The notes under the pieces: model-generated
Seen by the model: the letters and a program-made list of their open reading frames with translations, nothing else
Database searches by the model: none
Told to the model about the DNA's origin: nothing
Program-made: the position numbers and the translations under genes
In this document: in pieces, positions 53,995 to 63,962 of the stretch
Layout: each line of letters opens with the position of its first letter
Numbering within the stretch: position 1 is the first letter of the stretch
NCBI RefSeq assembly: GCF_013373365.1
Contig: NZ_CP035925.1
Span: forward strand, 186,001-250,000
Origin: Lentibacillus sp. CBA3610
GTDB lineage: Bacteria > Bacillota > Bacilli > Bacillales > Amphibacillaceae
Direction: 5' to 3'
Length of the DNA: 64,000 nucleotides

Positions 53995-56115
53995 GAGCCT
54001 TGGACAGAAGTATGCCGTAATTTATGTAAAATAATGTATATTCGATATTGATTAAAAATTGCTTTAAATATGCTTTGGATGAAATCGCCTAATACCCTTT
54101 CAATGCAGGGTTTATAAGGTTTTAACCATAGAAAAAGCACTCTTTTAATGGTACAATGTTTTTTGAGAGAAAAACAAACCAACGAAGAGTGCTTTGATTT
54201 CATTGTACCTTATTTTGTTTAAAAACGCCACAGTTTAGCCACTCTTCGTTGGAATCTCAAAAACGAGGAGAGATTAAATGGCACAACGAAACCCTGATGC
54301 CCCTAATCAGATTGTTCTTTTCCAGGAATTATTACAGGACAAGATTGAACATAAGCCACATGCTTGCCCGTTCTTTTCGTACTTGGCAGAGGAGTTGGAT
54401 CTGACCTACTATGAACGCTACGAAATGGGGGCGCCACCTTACACCGCCGTTATCGTAACGGCTGTTATTTTTTTACGCCATGTACCATGGACATATGCAG
54501 CTCAGAAGAATCTGTCGGGTTTGCCGAGGACAGTATTGGCGCACAGTGGATATTATCCGGCATGCGTATGCCAAGTTTAATAAACAGTAGAACGAACGAT
54601 AGATGCTCTTTTGGCTGAAGTGGACCGCCTTTTCATTCAAGTCATTGGAATCTGGTGAAAGGGTTGTCCCTGATTGGCCGACAACGCATGCATTATTTGA
54701 TGTACAAAAGTCAAAGCCAATGCCTCGAAGCACAAAGCGATGAGTTATGAGCACCTGACAAAGAAAATCGATCGCCAAACAAACGATATGGAAGCATTAT
54801 ATGACGTTATTAAACCATACATAGATGAAGTGGAGCAGATGCCGGACCATAAGCTGAAGGCTTGTATACATGAACAGGCGGAGCAAGTGGCAGCGTCTTT
54901 TTGCGGAAACAGCATCAATCAGAATTACAACAAAAGGACAGCAGGTATTCAACCTCGATTCAGAGGTAGAGGAAACCGAAAACGAAGCATGGTTACGATG
55001 AAGAAGTGTTAAATCCAGTTGCCCTGTTTAAATGATGTGCCAGCGGAATCATTTGACTGACAGTGGATGTCTTGAACGACGTCGCATTTACACAGGATCG
55101 AATTTCACACGATGGACAGGCAAAAACAACACTGGAGCAAAAGTGGCAAAGAGGAAAATGGGAATAAAAAGATCCCACCAGGAAAACAAATCATTTTACC
55201 AGATCCAGATTCAAGTATCATGCTTACGAAACACCCATGGTGTGCAAGCAATGTTACAACCATCTCGCCTGGGTTGATGTCAAAGCGGCATATATCCTTG
55301 GTGCACATACAAGCAACAATGCTTCCGATCAACTTGGTTACAACCAACGTTGGAACATGCGGAAAAAAATGTGCGGCTCGTTAAAAACATACAAGCCGGC
55401 GCCCGATGGCCGTTTTTCTCAGCCAATAATATTGCTTTCATGAGAAGGAAAGGGACGGACTTTTATGCCTCGTACGCCGTAGCGAAATCCCCCGTATGCC
55501 AAGGATAAGTTTGCGTATGAATGCACAGAGTGATACCTACACATGCCCAGAGGGCCAAGTGCTTTCACGGCAGAAAACAAAGAAATCAGGAAGATTGGAG
55601 AATACAGCAATAAAGAAGCCTGCCAGTCCTGGCCCGCTAGCCCGCACTGTACGAAAGCAAAATGACCCTATTCAGGGAGAAGCGAAAAGCGAAGGCTGAC
55701 AGTGAGAAAGGTAAAGAAATTCTGAAACAGAGAAAAAGCGTCCCGGAACCTGTATGGGGCAACATTCAAGTGCAGGATGAGTGGAAACAGATGCATGGAC
55801 GTGGGATGGACAATGCTTCACGTGAATTCAAATTGCACTGCGTCATGCACAATATCCGGAAATCGTGAAAGTCTACTTTAACAGTCGTCGTATCATGAAA
55901 ACCGTCCACCAGAAAGGAACAATTATAACAAGGGATACCGGCTAATAAAGCAGAACTTAATGAGAGGAGGTGAAATAACGTTTCGCTCAGAAATAAAAAA
56001 TAACATAGTGAAGCTTATTTGGTGTGCCTTTTTTAAATGTCCTCTAATTCTTACATTAAACAAGCCAAAATGAAAACCCGGGCGTTTTTTTAAAGAAAAC
56101 TTTTGTCCAAGACTC
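53995..56115 (+). mobile_element. Decayed IS1182-like insertion sequence, 2121 bp
   Basis: Terminal inverted repeats GAGCCTTGGACAGAAG (left) and, reversed, GAGTCTTGGACAAAAG (right) differ at 2 of 16 bases. CTAG at 53991-53994 and at 56116-56119 is the target duplication; removing the element and one CTAG rejoins the transporter codons YLG-FY. The transposase inside is frameshifted, so the element is immobile by itself. Confidence 0.85.
54278..55868 (+). pseudogene. IS1182-family transposase, multiply frameshifted
   Basis: Starts at ATG 54278 (GAGGAGAG upstream) with MAQRNPDAPNQIVLFQ. Fragments in all three frames follow the order of IS1182-like DDE transposases: N-terminal domain HACPFFSYLAEELDLTYYER; a DHKLKACIHEQAEQVA linker; a CPEGQVLSR zinc-like block; and the end KRKSVPEPVWGNIQVQDEW-type stretch with HNIRKS. 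At least five frame changes are seen, so the gene is dead. Confidence 0.75.
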
Positions 56116-57196
56116 CTAGGCTTCTATATTAAATCTTGCAAAAGGATCAGGGAGATTGTTGCTCTTCCTATCCTTTATTATGATGTTTGTGTTAACAGTA
56201 TTTATACCTTCAAATATTGGAAAAGGGAAATTGATTAGCGATATATTGGATAATCTAATAACAAAATTACAGGCCATTCAAACTACATTTCTTTTTTTTT
56301 ATCATTTTTTATGGATTGCTTTATCAGTGCAATTCTGCAGCCTTGTCCCAACTGGAGCTAGTCAACTATTTATGCATTCGTATGTTTCTCTGTCTCTGAT
56401 GAAATGAGTTATATAAAATGGTAATAATACTTTAGTTTTCCGATGTTTACTTTTGTGTTAGTACTTTGGATCATTTTTTATATAATCTTTCCCAGTGAAA
56501 AGGTTAACCGAAAAATGGTGAAGGATCTTATATTTTCAGAGAAAGAGAAGCTGGGAAATTGGAGCTCAAAAGAAATAAAAATGACCGTTATTATAACTAT
56601 TACATTGAGCTTATGGGTAACCCAACCGTGGCATGGTTATTCTATACCTTTAATTGGTATGTTAGGGGCTGCTATGGTTATATTCCCGTATGTTGGTGTA
56701 ATGGATTGGGACAAAGCAAGAGTAGGCGTGGATTGGGATATGATGATTTTTTTCGCAGCTACCTTAATGTTATCAAATATTTTAATTGATACCGGAGCAA
56801 TGGATGTCGTTGCAGGTTGGCTAATCAATTCAACTGAAAATCTTCATCCAATAATGGTTGTAATCACTTTATGTTTGATTATAGCAGTAGCTAGAGTCTT
56901 ATTTGTTAATGTCCTGGGTTTCTTAACAATTGTATTGCCTTTAGCTCTTATTTTAGGAGAACGAATATTAATGTTCAGTTCATTAGAGTTGGCAATGTCT
57001 GTTTACTTGATAGGGGTTCCCGGATTTTTATTAATTACGCAGTCTCCGGTACATTTGATTACCTATGCGTATGGTTATTATAATCAGCGTGACTTATTTC
57101 GTGTGGGGATTATCTCGATGGCGGCTTGGCTCGCTATTGTTTTTCTAAGCATCTTTTTTTATTGGAAAATCGTAATCTAAGAGGAGGGTGTAGTTT

Positions 57197-58621
57197 ATGA
57201 TGGAACAGAAAGCAGATGAATTGTTTCAAAACATAAGTGACTATACATCAAATAGCGCTATCGGCGATGAGGAGTCATGCGGAGTAGCAACTGAAGTTTT
57301 AATGGACAGTTTAGGCTGTGCGATGCTTTCGCTAAGGTATCCGGCCTGTACGAAGCTTCTTGGTCCATTATTACACGGTCAGTCGACAAGTGAAGGAAGT
57401 TGTGTGCCAGGAACGGATTACTATTTGGATCCAGTTCAGGCAGCGTTTAACCTTGGTACCATGATCCGCTGGCTGGATTATAATGACTGTTGGCTTGCCA
57501 AGGAATGGGGTCATCCATCCGATAATTTGGGAGGAATCCTGGCTGTTGCTGATTATGTCAGCAGAAAAAATAAACGGGAAAGAAAAGCTGCATTAACCAT
57601 TAAGGATGTCCTGCAGGCTACAATTAAAGCACATGAAATTCAAGGCATCCTTTCCCTAGACAATAGTTTGAACCGTCAAGGACTTGACCATGTCCTTTTT
57701 GTTAAAGTTGCCACAGCAGCTGTTACGACGTATTTACTGGGAGGGAAAAATGAAGAAATTGTGAATGCGGTATCCAATGCTTGGATAGATAATGTTAGCT
57801 TAAGGACATATCGCCATTTTCCCAATGCAGGTTCCCGAAAATCATGGGCGGCAGGAGACGCAACGAGCAGAGGGGTATGGCTGGCTATTATTGCATTGAA
57901 AGGTGAAATGGGCTATCCCACTGCGCTAACCGCACCAGAGTGGGGGTTCGAAGATGTTTTGATGAATGGACAAAGACTTACTTTATCCCAGCCGTTAAAC
58001 GATTACGTCATGAAACATATTTTATTTAAAATCTCATTTCCAGCAGAATATCATGCGCAAACAGCCGCAGAATGTGCGTTTGATTTGCATATGGAAGTTG
58101 TTGATAGATTGGATGAGATAGAGGAAATTATCATTGATACCCATGAATCTGCCATCCGTATTATCGATAAGGAAGGGCCGCTAAAGAATCCTGCAGATCG
58201 GGATCATAGTTTACAGTATATTACGGCTATCGGGTTAATCTATGGAAAAATTACCGCTGATTATTATGAGGATGAAATTGCTGCTAACCCGCTAATCGAC
58301 AAGCTGCGTTACAAAATGACCGTTCGTGAGGAACCAAAGTACTCCCGCGACTATTTAGATCCAACAAAACGCTCGATTCCCAATGCAGTACAGGTGATTT
58401 TTAAAGGCGGTGATTATACAAAAAAAATTGAGAGGGAATACCCAATAGGACACCGCTTCCGTCGAGGTGAAGGTCGACCTTTGCTTTATAGAAAGTTTGA
58501 AGCGAATATTAAAACTCAATTTTCCGAAAAGAAAAGTAAGAAATTAATGGCATTGTTTGATGATAAAGAACAACTGTATCAAATGGACGTAGACGAATTC
58601 TTAGATCATTGGCGAAAATAA
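57197..58621 (+). CDS. prpD: 2-methylcitrate dehydratase (PrpD/MmgE family)
   Basis: A 474-residue MmgE/PrpD family enzyme: N-terminal all-helical domain with [30 protein letters not shown], and the C-terminal domain with [17 protein letters not shown]. In the methylcitrate cycle it dehydrates 2-methylcitrate to 2-methyl-cis-aconitate. GAGGAGGG stands 8 bases before the first of two ATGs. It is intact and followed by prpB. No prpC (methylcitrate synthase) is present in the window, so the substrate could come from outside the cell. Confidence 0.88.
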   Translation: MMEQKADELFQNISDYTSNSAIGDEESCGVATEVLMDSLGCAMLSLRYPACTKLLGPLLHGQSTSEGSCVPGTDYYLDPVQAAFNLGTMIRWLDYNDCWLAKEWGHPSDNLGGILAVADYVSRKNKRERKAALTIKDVLQATIKAHEIQGILSLDNSLNRQGLDHVLFVKVATAAVTTYLLGGKNEEIVNAVSNAWIDNVSLRTYRHFPNAGSRKSWAAGDATSRGVWLAIIALKGEMGYPTALTAPEWGFEDVLMNGQRLTLSQPLNDYVMKHILFKISFPAEYHAQTAAECAFDLHMEVVDRLDEIEEIIIDTHESAIRIIDKEGPLKNPADRDHSLQYITAIGLIYGKITADYYEDEIAANPLIDKLRYKMTVREEPKYSRDYLDPTKRSIPNAVQVIFKGGDYTKKIEREYPIGHRFRRGEGRPLLYRKFEANIKTQFSEKKSKKLMALFDDKEQLYQMDVDEFLDHWRK

Positions 58622-58679
58622 AAGATTCTTCAGCGAAATTCGGTAGCGGTAAAATGGTCAATGTAAAGGAGGACTGACA

Positions 58680-59615
58680 ATGAGCTGGATAGCAGATCAA
58701 CAATTATCACAAAAGGAATTAGCACAACATTTTCGCACAAAAATGACTGAAGAAAAAATTTTGAAAATACCTGGAACGCACGATGGCATGGCAGCACTTA
58801 TGGCTAAACAGACAGGTTTTGACATTCTTTATTTATCAGGTGCCGCTTATACGGCAAGTCGAGGGCTGCCTGATTTAGGGATTATTACATCCGCGGAGAT
58901 GGCAGCCCGCGCCAAAGCTATTGTTCGTGCAGTAAATTTGCCAATTCTTGTGGATATAGATACTGGATATGGCGGGATTTTAAACGTTGCCAGAACTGCC
59001 AGGGAAATGATGGAGGCACGAGTTGCCGCCATTCAAATTGAGGACCAGGATTTACCAAAGAAATGCGGGCACTTAAACGGTAAAAAACTTGTCAGCAAGG
59101 AGGAAATGGGACAAAAAATCAAAACGATTCGAGAGGTAGCGCCGTCAATGGTCGTAATCGCCAGAACAGATGCAGCCGGTGTTGAAGGACTTGACGAAGC
59201 AGTCGAACGTGCCAAATTATATATAAATGCAGGTGCTGACGCTATTTTTCCAGAAGCATTAAGATCGGAAAGTGATTTTAAAACGTTTAGTTATCAGCTT
59301 GATGCACCACTTTTAGCCAATATGACTGAATTTGGGAAAACACCATATTACACAGCAGATGAATTTGAATCATTCGGGTTTAATATGGTGATATATCCAG
59401 TGACATCATTACGTGTGGCGGCCAAAGCATATGAGCAAGTTTTTCAGGAAATAGCGAACAAGGGGACGCAACGGGATTATTTAGACCAAATGCAGACGAG
59501 AGAAGAACTATACGATACTATCAGTTATTACGATTATGAAGATTTAGACAAGAAAATAGCAAAAACTATTTTACCGGAAATAGATAAGAAGAATGCGAGC
59601 AATGAAAAAAAATAA
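58680..59615 (+). CDS. prpB: Methylisocitrate lyase
   Basis: A 311-residue isocitrate lyase superfamily enzyme: VDIDTGYGG (metal Asp pair), IQIEDQDLPKKCGHLNGKK with the catalytic Cys in KKCGH, IARTDAAGVEGLDEA and FPEAL. It splits 2-methylisocitrate into pyruvate and succinate. A related 2,3-dimethylmalate lyase reaction cannot be excluded from sequence. The start ATG follows AAGGAGG by 7 bases. It lies 58 bases after prpD and before the second SLC13 transporter. Confidence 0.88.
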   Translation: MSWIADQQLSQKELAQHFRTKMTEEKILKIPGTHDGMAALMAKQTGFDILYLSGAAYTASRGLPDLGIITSAEMAARAKAIVRAVNLPILVDIDTGYGGILNVARTAREMMEARVAAIQIEDQDLPKKCGHLNGKKLVSKEEMGQKIKTIREVAPSMVVIARTDAAGVEGLDEAVERAKLYINAGADAIFPEALRSESDFKTFSYQLDAPLLANMTEFGKTPYYTADEFESFGFNMVIYPVTSLRVAAKAYEQVFQEIANKGTQRDYLDQMQTREELYDTISYYDYEDLDKKIAKTILPEIDKKNASNEKK

Positions 59616-59682
59616 TCTGCTTGTAACGAATTAAAGAGAGCTACTCACATAGTTCGTGTATTTCTTGAAGGGTGGATTATAT

Positions 59683-61116
59683 GTGGAAGGGCGGATCACA
59701 GGGAATCATTTTCTTAACAAAAAGTGGTTACAATTATTTTTGGTCGTTATTTTATTCGCAACAGGTTTATTTATTCCTGCACCGGTCTCCGGTTTGGATG
59801 ATCAACAGTGGAAAACACTTCTGCTGTTAATCGTATCTATTTTTCTATGGTCAACCAAACTCCTTCCGTTGGGCGTTAGTTCACTGTTTATTATTGCTGT
59901 TATGATGACTTTCAACCTTGCAGATTCCTTTTCATCAGCCATATCAGGGTTTATTGCATCTGCTCTTTATTTTGTTTTAATCGTTTCGATGATTAGCAAG
60001 GTGATGGTGAAAGTCGGGTTGGATCAAAAGATTGCCGGCTTTATCCTGCGTCTTTCATCAGGCAATATCGTAAGGGTGCTGTTCGGATTTATATTGGCGG
60101 CAATGGTATTACCTATACTGATGCCATCCGCTGTAGCCCGGTATCGAATGTTTCATCCTTTAATTGACTCTGTTAATCTTTTTTATGAATTGTCGGAACA
60201 GAGCGCATTCAGACGCTTTTGTAATTGGCTGTTCAGCGGGGTCAATCAATTTTTAACGATGATCGTTTTAACAGGTGGCGGTTACCCCATATTGGCATCG
60301 GAGTTACTGGCTGAGGCCGGTTATACACTGACCTGGGTGTCCTGGTTTTTGTACATGATGCCACCTGTTTATATCGCGACGGTCATCGTCATTATATACG
60401 CATTTTTTTATTTTCGTGTTGGAGATGAGTTGCGTCAAATATCCTATCAACAAAAAGCGCCATCTGAGCTGTCCGATACAATCAGGCGTGAGTTTGCTGA
60501 CCTTGATGTTGATAAGCGGGAAATGTGGATTGTATTAATCCTGATGATTTCGATGTTAGTGGCATGGCTTTTGGGGAGCGGGACCGGCTTGCCAACCATT
60601 TTGCCTCCAATTATTGTACTGACAATTCTTTCATTGCCAGGAATCCGATTATTTTCGGATCTGGATTTTCGGAATTTCGAGTGGGAGACATTTTTGTTAA
60701 TCGGTTCAGCGATATCTTTGTCTAATATTGTACAGACAACCGGAACAGCAGACTGGTTGGCCAATTTATTATTCGGCTGGATTTCTCCGGATTACCCAAG
60801 TTTCCTGGCTTTGTTTCTATTAATGGCCATGGTTTTATTATTGAGAATGTTTTTCACAAGTCCGACCGGTGCAATTGCGGTCATACTGCCGTTAGCGGTT
60901 TCCTTTGGCCATTCTTTAGGACTGCCCGTTTTATCTGTTGCGCTCTTGACGATTCTTGTGATTGGAACTTTCATGGTATTGCCGATTTATTCCAATACCA
61001 CGATTATTGCTAATCAGTCCGGTGTTTTGGTAATGAAGGATTATGCTGTATTGGGGACTGTATTAATGATTGCGATTATGGTTAGTGGATTATTAGCTGC
61101 ATATTTTTTATGGTAA
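59683..61116 (+). CDS. SLC13/DASS family carboxylate transporter
   Basis: A 477-residue membrane protein with 11-12 helices, in the same family as the broken gene at 53778-57180. The first Na+-type motif appears as LPILMPSAVARYRMFHP and the second as FFTSPTGAIAVILPLA, i.e. SAV and SPT instead of the usual SNT pair. I start at GTG 59683, 7 bases after AAGGGTGG; a longer reading from 59656 has no ribosome site. With tctCBA it gives the island three uptake systems, of which only this one is intact. Confidence 0.82.
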   Translation: MEGRITGNHFLNKKWLQLFLVVILFATGLFIPAPVSGLDDQQWKTLLLLIVSIFLWSTKLLPLGVSSLFIIAVMMTFNLADSFSSAISGFIASALYFVLIVSMISKVMVKVGLDQKIAGFILRLSSGNIVRVLFGFILAAMVLPILMPSAVARYRMFHPLIDSVNLFYELSEQSAFRRFCNWLFSGVNQFLTMIVLTGGGYPILASELLAEAGYTLTWVSWFLYMMPPVYIATVIVIIYAFFYFRVGDELRQISYQQKAPSELSDTIRREFADLDVDKREMWIVLILMISMLVAWLLGSGTGLPTILPPIIVLTILSLPGIRLFSDLDFRNFEWETFLLIGSAISLSNIVQTTGTADWLANLLFGWISPDYPSFLALFLLMAMVLLLRMFFTSPTGAIAVILPLAVSFGHSLGLPVLSVALLTILVIGTFMVLPIYSNTTIIANQSGVLVMKDYAVLGTVLMIAIMVSGLLAAYFLW

Positions 61117-61577
61117 TATTATATTACAGATTTTCCGAACGAGAAAGCCCATCGTCTTGCATAAAATGAAGCAAATACACTTGCGGCTTCGGCTTATCGG
61201 CGAGGCTGCTTTGGCCGTGAAAGTTCTGAAGGAAATGGTCCCAGTATCCTGAACAGCCCTAAATGCCGAGCACATGCAAATGTGTCTGTGACTGCCGGCC
61301 GGAAGAAGGACAATAGATTCAGAACCCCACTGCTTTAGCTGTGGGAGTATCAGGTTAAAGGTCTAAGCTATAGTGTGGGAGTGTACATAAATGAAAAGCA
61401 ACAAGCTGGAGAGTCGAACAGCAGGGGACAGACCCAATTGCTGAATACCCGAATCTCATCCAATGTGTGCTTTTGCTTGCTATACATGAGCAGCATCATT
61501 TTAAGATTACAAAAAGGTATTTGACATTATAATAACGTGTTCAAATCTAAGAGGTGCGCGTGTTAAGGAGCATCCCC
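61117..61577. other. Intergenic region with a possible IS605-type remnant
   Basis: 461 bases without an intact gene. At 61326-61345 CCCACTGCTTTAGCTGTGGG forms the kind of hairpin found at IS200/IS605 ends, preceded by AGAACC. About 170 bases before it could be a decayed tnpB tail, but I cannot demonstrate it. Confidence 0.35.
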
Positions 61578-62216
61578 ATGAAAGAATACTATTATGACAA
61601 ACTCTTGAATATTAAAACCCGGGGGACGCAAAGGACCTTTCCCGACTCGTCACATCATAACCCTTATCAGCCGACTTCATATCGAGCGCTGGAGGCGTTG
61701 TTTCAGGCGTATCATTTGAAACCAAGTGATCATGTTGTTGATTTTGGCTGTGGGAAAGGCCGGTTAAGTTTTTATATCTATTATTTTTATCACGTGACTG
61801 TTACCGGAGTTGAAATGAACCGCTCACTCTATAATGAAGCCATCAGAAATCGCAGGCGTTATCTGGATCAGACACAGGAGCATACGGACAAGATTCATTT
61901 TCAGCACGGAATGGCGGAAGCGTATCGGGTTGATCCATCAGATAACCGTTTCTATTTTTTTAATCCGTTTTCGGTCGAGATATTTATGAAAGTCATTCAC
62001 AACATCCTGCATTCGGCAGCGGAATATAAGAGAGATATCGAGTTGATTGTCTATTACGGGTCAGATGAGTATGTTGACTATTTGGAAAACAACACTGCTT
62101 TTGAATTGAAAAAGGAAATCACCCTGTCCCACATATTTAATGGCGACCCATATGACCGGTTTCTGATTTATCGGCTGGGTACTGAGATGGATCCTTGGTC
62201 CGACCGGTTGAGATGA
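61578..62216 (+). CDS. Class I SAM-dependent methyltransferase
   Basis: A 212-residue Rossmann-fold methyltransferase. Motif I is VVDFGCGKGRLSFYIYYF (residues about 53-70), the acidic end of strand beta-2 is VTGVEMNRS, and the motif IV region reads DNRFYFFNPFS. It keeps all SAM-binding elements; the substrate is unknown. I start at ATG 61578, with AAGGAG 8 bases upstream. A disrupted paralogue lies at 47628-48214. A 20-bp repeat array begins 12 bases after its stop. Confidence 0.82.
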   Translation: MKEYYYDKLLNIKTRGTQRTFPDSSHHNPYQPTSYRALEALFQAYHLKPSDHVVDFGCGKGRLSFYIYYFYHVTVTGVEMNRSLYNEAIRNRRRYLDQTQEHTDKIHFQHGMAEAYRVDPSDNRFYFFNPFSVEIFMKVIHNILHSAAEYKRDIELIVYYGSDEYVDYLENNTAFELKKEITLSHIFNGDPYDRFLIYRLGTEMDPWSDRLR

Positions 62217-62228
62217 TAAAAAGGGTAC

Positions 62229-62369
62229 ATGGGCGCGAAGGCTGGAACATGGGCGGGGGAGCCGGAACATGGGCTGGAGAATGGAAACATGGGCCGGAGA
62301 AACAAAATATGGGTGCGAAGAAGTGGAACATGGGCCGGAGAACAAAAACATGGGCTCAAAATTCAAAGT
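62229..62369. repeat. 20-bp tandem array with ATGGGC core, array 2
   Basis: Seven units begin at 62229, 62249, 62269, 62289, 62309, 62330 and 62350. The consensus is ATGGGCCGGAGAANNGRAAC with one 21-base unit. It is the same repeat as array 1 at 8134-8294 on the same strand. Confidence 0.88.
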
Positions 62370-62581
62370 ATCTTCAGGAGATGGCCGCTTCAGCCCAGTT
62401 ACAAAAACCTCATCCCAACGGCATAAGTTCCATCTCGAAAACCGACTCCAGTCCGAGAACCAATCTTCAGCCTAAATTCAACATATCTTTCTTCGCCTTT
62501 TTTTACTACATCGTGCGTGAAAAAGACGACAAAAATTAAGGATAGGTTTACTTACCCTGACTCGGGGAACCCTTACACGGC

Positions 62582-62618
62582 AGCGGAATCCTTATTTCAA
62601 CCCAAACAGGATTCCGCT
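62582..62618. other. Inverted repeat after the IspA gene
   Basis: Perfect arms AGCGGAATCCT and AGGATTCCGCT with a 15-base loop. It lies 13 bases after the stop of the protease gene (minus strand) but lacks a T-run; it may still end or stabilise that transcript. Confidence 0.5.
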
Positions 62619-62630
62619 ACCCTTACACTA

Positions 62631-63596
62631 TCACTTAAATACCGTGTTAAACGTCTGGAACAATCGCTCAAACTGATTCAGAATATCGAGTGCGACAACG
62701 CCATTTCCTTCTGCCGATTTTGGATAGCCGAGTGGAACAGTGCGTCTTACCAATTGTGCATATAGTTCCGCTTCGGTCAGTTTCCGGTCAAATTGTTCTT
62801 CTGCTACATTGCTAACTAACGCCAGTGCTCCGGATACGTGTGGTGTTGCCATTGATGTGCCGGACAGCCTCGCATATTTCTGATCTGTGTAAGCTGACAG
62901 AATATCCACGCCCGGCGCAACGATATCAATTTCGTTGTTTGTGTTACTGAAATGGGCGATTTCCCGGTCAAAATTAATAGCACCGACCTGTACAACTTCA
63001 TTATAAGCACCTGGAAAAGCATATTCGTCTGTTTCGTGACGGTCATCGCCTTCATTGCCGGCAGCACAAACAACCGGAATACCTGCATCAATCGCTCGTT
63101 TAACAGCATGGTATAATTCCTGAACATCTTCCGGGCCGCCGAGGGACATCGAAATTGCCCGCACCTTTTCACCATTTGGACCTTCCCAGTCCGTTGCATA
63201 GTTGATACCGTCAATAATCCACTGATAGTCGCCACTGCCATTACTATCCAGCACTTTAACAATTAGCAGCTTGGCCTTTGGTGCAACACCTGCAATACCT
63301 TCATCGCCCGCAGCTGCAGCGGCTGTTCCTGCGACATGAGTGCCATGTCCGTTCTCATCACCGTATTCCGCTTCATCACCATCATTCGTGAAGTTTCTGC
63401 CATCAATGATTTGACCTTCCAAGTCGGGATGGTTCATATCACAGCCAGTATCAATGATTGCAATCACATTGCCGCTGCCTTCATCGGATTGTTCCCATAT
63501 GTCCGGAGCCTGTATCATTTGAACGCCTTGGGGAATGTCGGTTGACGTATCCTCAATTTCGTTCACCTGATAAGGAATTAAATGCATTTTTGCCAC
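62631..63596 (-). CDS. ispA: Intracellular subtilisin-like serine protease
   Basis: A 321-residue S8 peptidase without signal peptide. The N-terminal LIPYQV is the inhibitory propeptide motif of intracellular serine proteases. The triad is visible: Asp in IAIIDTGCDMNHPD, His in NGHGTHVAGTAAA, Ser in LSGTSMATPHVSGALAL; the oxyanion Asn is in CAAGNEGD. It starts with GTG 63596, with GGAGGGAG 5 bases upstream. These enzymes degrade cytoplasmic proteins, mainly in stationary phase. Confidence 0.92.
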   Translation of the reverse strand: MAKMHLIPYQVNEIEDTSTDIPQGVQMIQAPDIWEQSDEGSGNVIAIIDTGCDMNHPDLEGQIIDGRNFTNDGDEAEYGDENGHGTHVAGTAAAAAGDEGIAGVAPKAKLLIVKVLDSNGSGDYQWIIDGINYATDWEGPNGEKVRAISMSLGGPEDVQELYHAVKRAIDAGIPVVCAAGNEGDDRHETDEYAFPGAYNEVVQVGAINFDREIAHFSNTNNEIDIVAPGVDILSAYTDQKYARLSGTSMATPHVSGALALVSNVAEEQFDRKLTEAELYAQLVRRTVPLGYPKSAEGNGVVALDILNQFERLFQTFNTVFK

Positions 63597-63759
63597 TGTT
63601 TCTCCCTCCTATAATGAAACATCTATTTTCATTATAGTTTAAATCTTTTATATATGGAGGGGCTTTGACACAAAACAGGTCAAATTTCCTGAAAAATCAG
63701 GCGGAAGGGACTAGTCTCTGCTGACTTATTTGATTACTTATGTATGAGCATTTAATTTA

Positions 63760-63789
63760 TTGTTTTTTAGGTTTAAGGCGTGGTATACT
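63760..63789 (+). promoter_or_regulatory. Promoter of the PTS-type gene leader
   Basis: TTGTTT (63760-63765) and TATACT (63784-63789) with 18 bases between. The transcript would have a leader of about 165 bases before the start codon. Confidence 0.5.
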
Positions 63790-63810
63790 GGCGTAGATAA
63801 AAGATGAATA

Positions 63811-63893
63811 AGCATTACATGTTACTGACATGATCAGGCATGGTGGTATATTAAAAAGGGGCAACTAGCCTCTTTATACCGCCATGCCTTTTT
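63811..63893 (+). promoter_or_regulatory. RAT-like antiterminator overlapping a terminator
   Basis: The leader contains ATGTTACTG (63819-63827) and ATCAGGCATGG (63833-63843), close to the two conserved halves of ribonucleic antiterminator targets of BglG/LicT/GlcT proteins. The second half is also the left arm of a terminator: GGCATGGTGGTATA (63837-63850) pairs with TATACCGCCATGCC (63875-63888), followed by TTTTT. The two structures exclude each other. Confidence 0.6.
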
Positions 63894-63962
63894 ATCTGGC
63901 AGTCTTTTGTGCATACTATCGCATGCAGCATGTCCACAACATCAAAAAGGAGTTTTATTATA

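Larger units (their letters stand above)
53778..57180 (+). pseudogene. SLC13/DASS carboxylate transporter, interrupted by an IS
   Basis: The first 72 codons (53778-53994) encode the N-terminal helices. The IS at 53995-56115 follows. The C-terminal part resumes at 56116: LAKGSGRLL, then FIPSNIGKGKL, a damaged stretch around 56300-56440, then an open frame from 56443 that ends LITQSPVHLITYAYGYYNQRD and FYWKIVI. FIPSN and the late QSP loop correspond to the two SNT-like Na+ motifs of the family. Besides the IS, at least two frameshifts and a deletion are visible. It would have carried di- or tricarboxylates. Confidence 0.8.

Noticed and set aside
54740..55384. Separate small genes inside the IS
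   Set aside because: They are frame fragments of one IS1182-like transposase in the correct order.
62195..62539. Gly/Trp/Met-rich proteins read from the 20-bp arrays (also 8009-8272)
   Set aside because: The unit length is not a multiple of three, so each frame reads the repeat by chance; no ribosome site fits and both arrays are intergenic.
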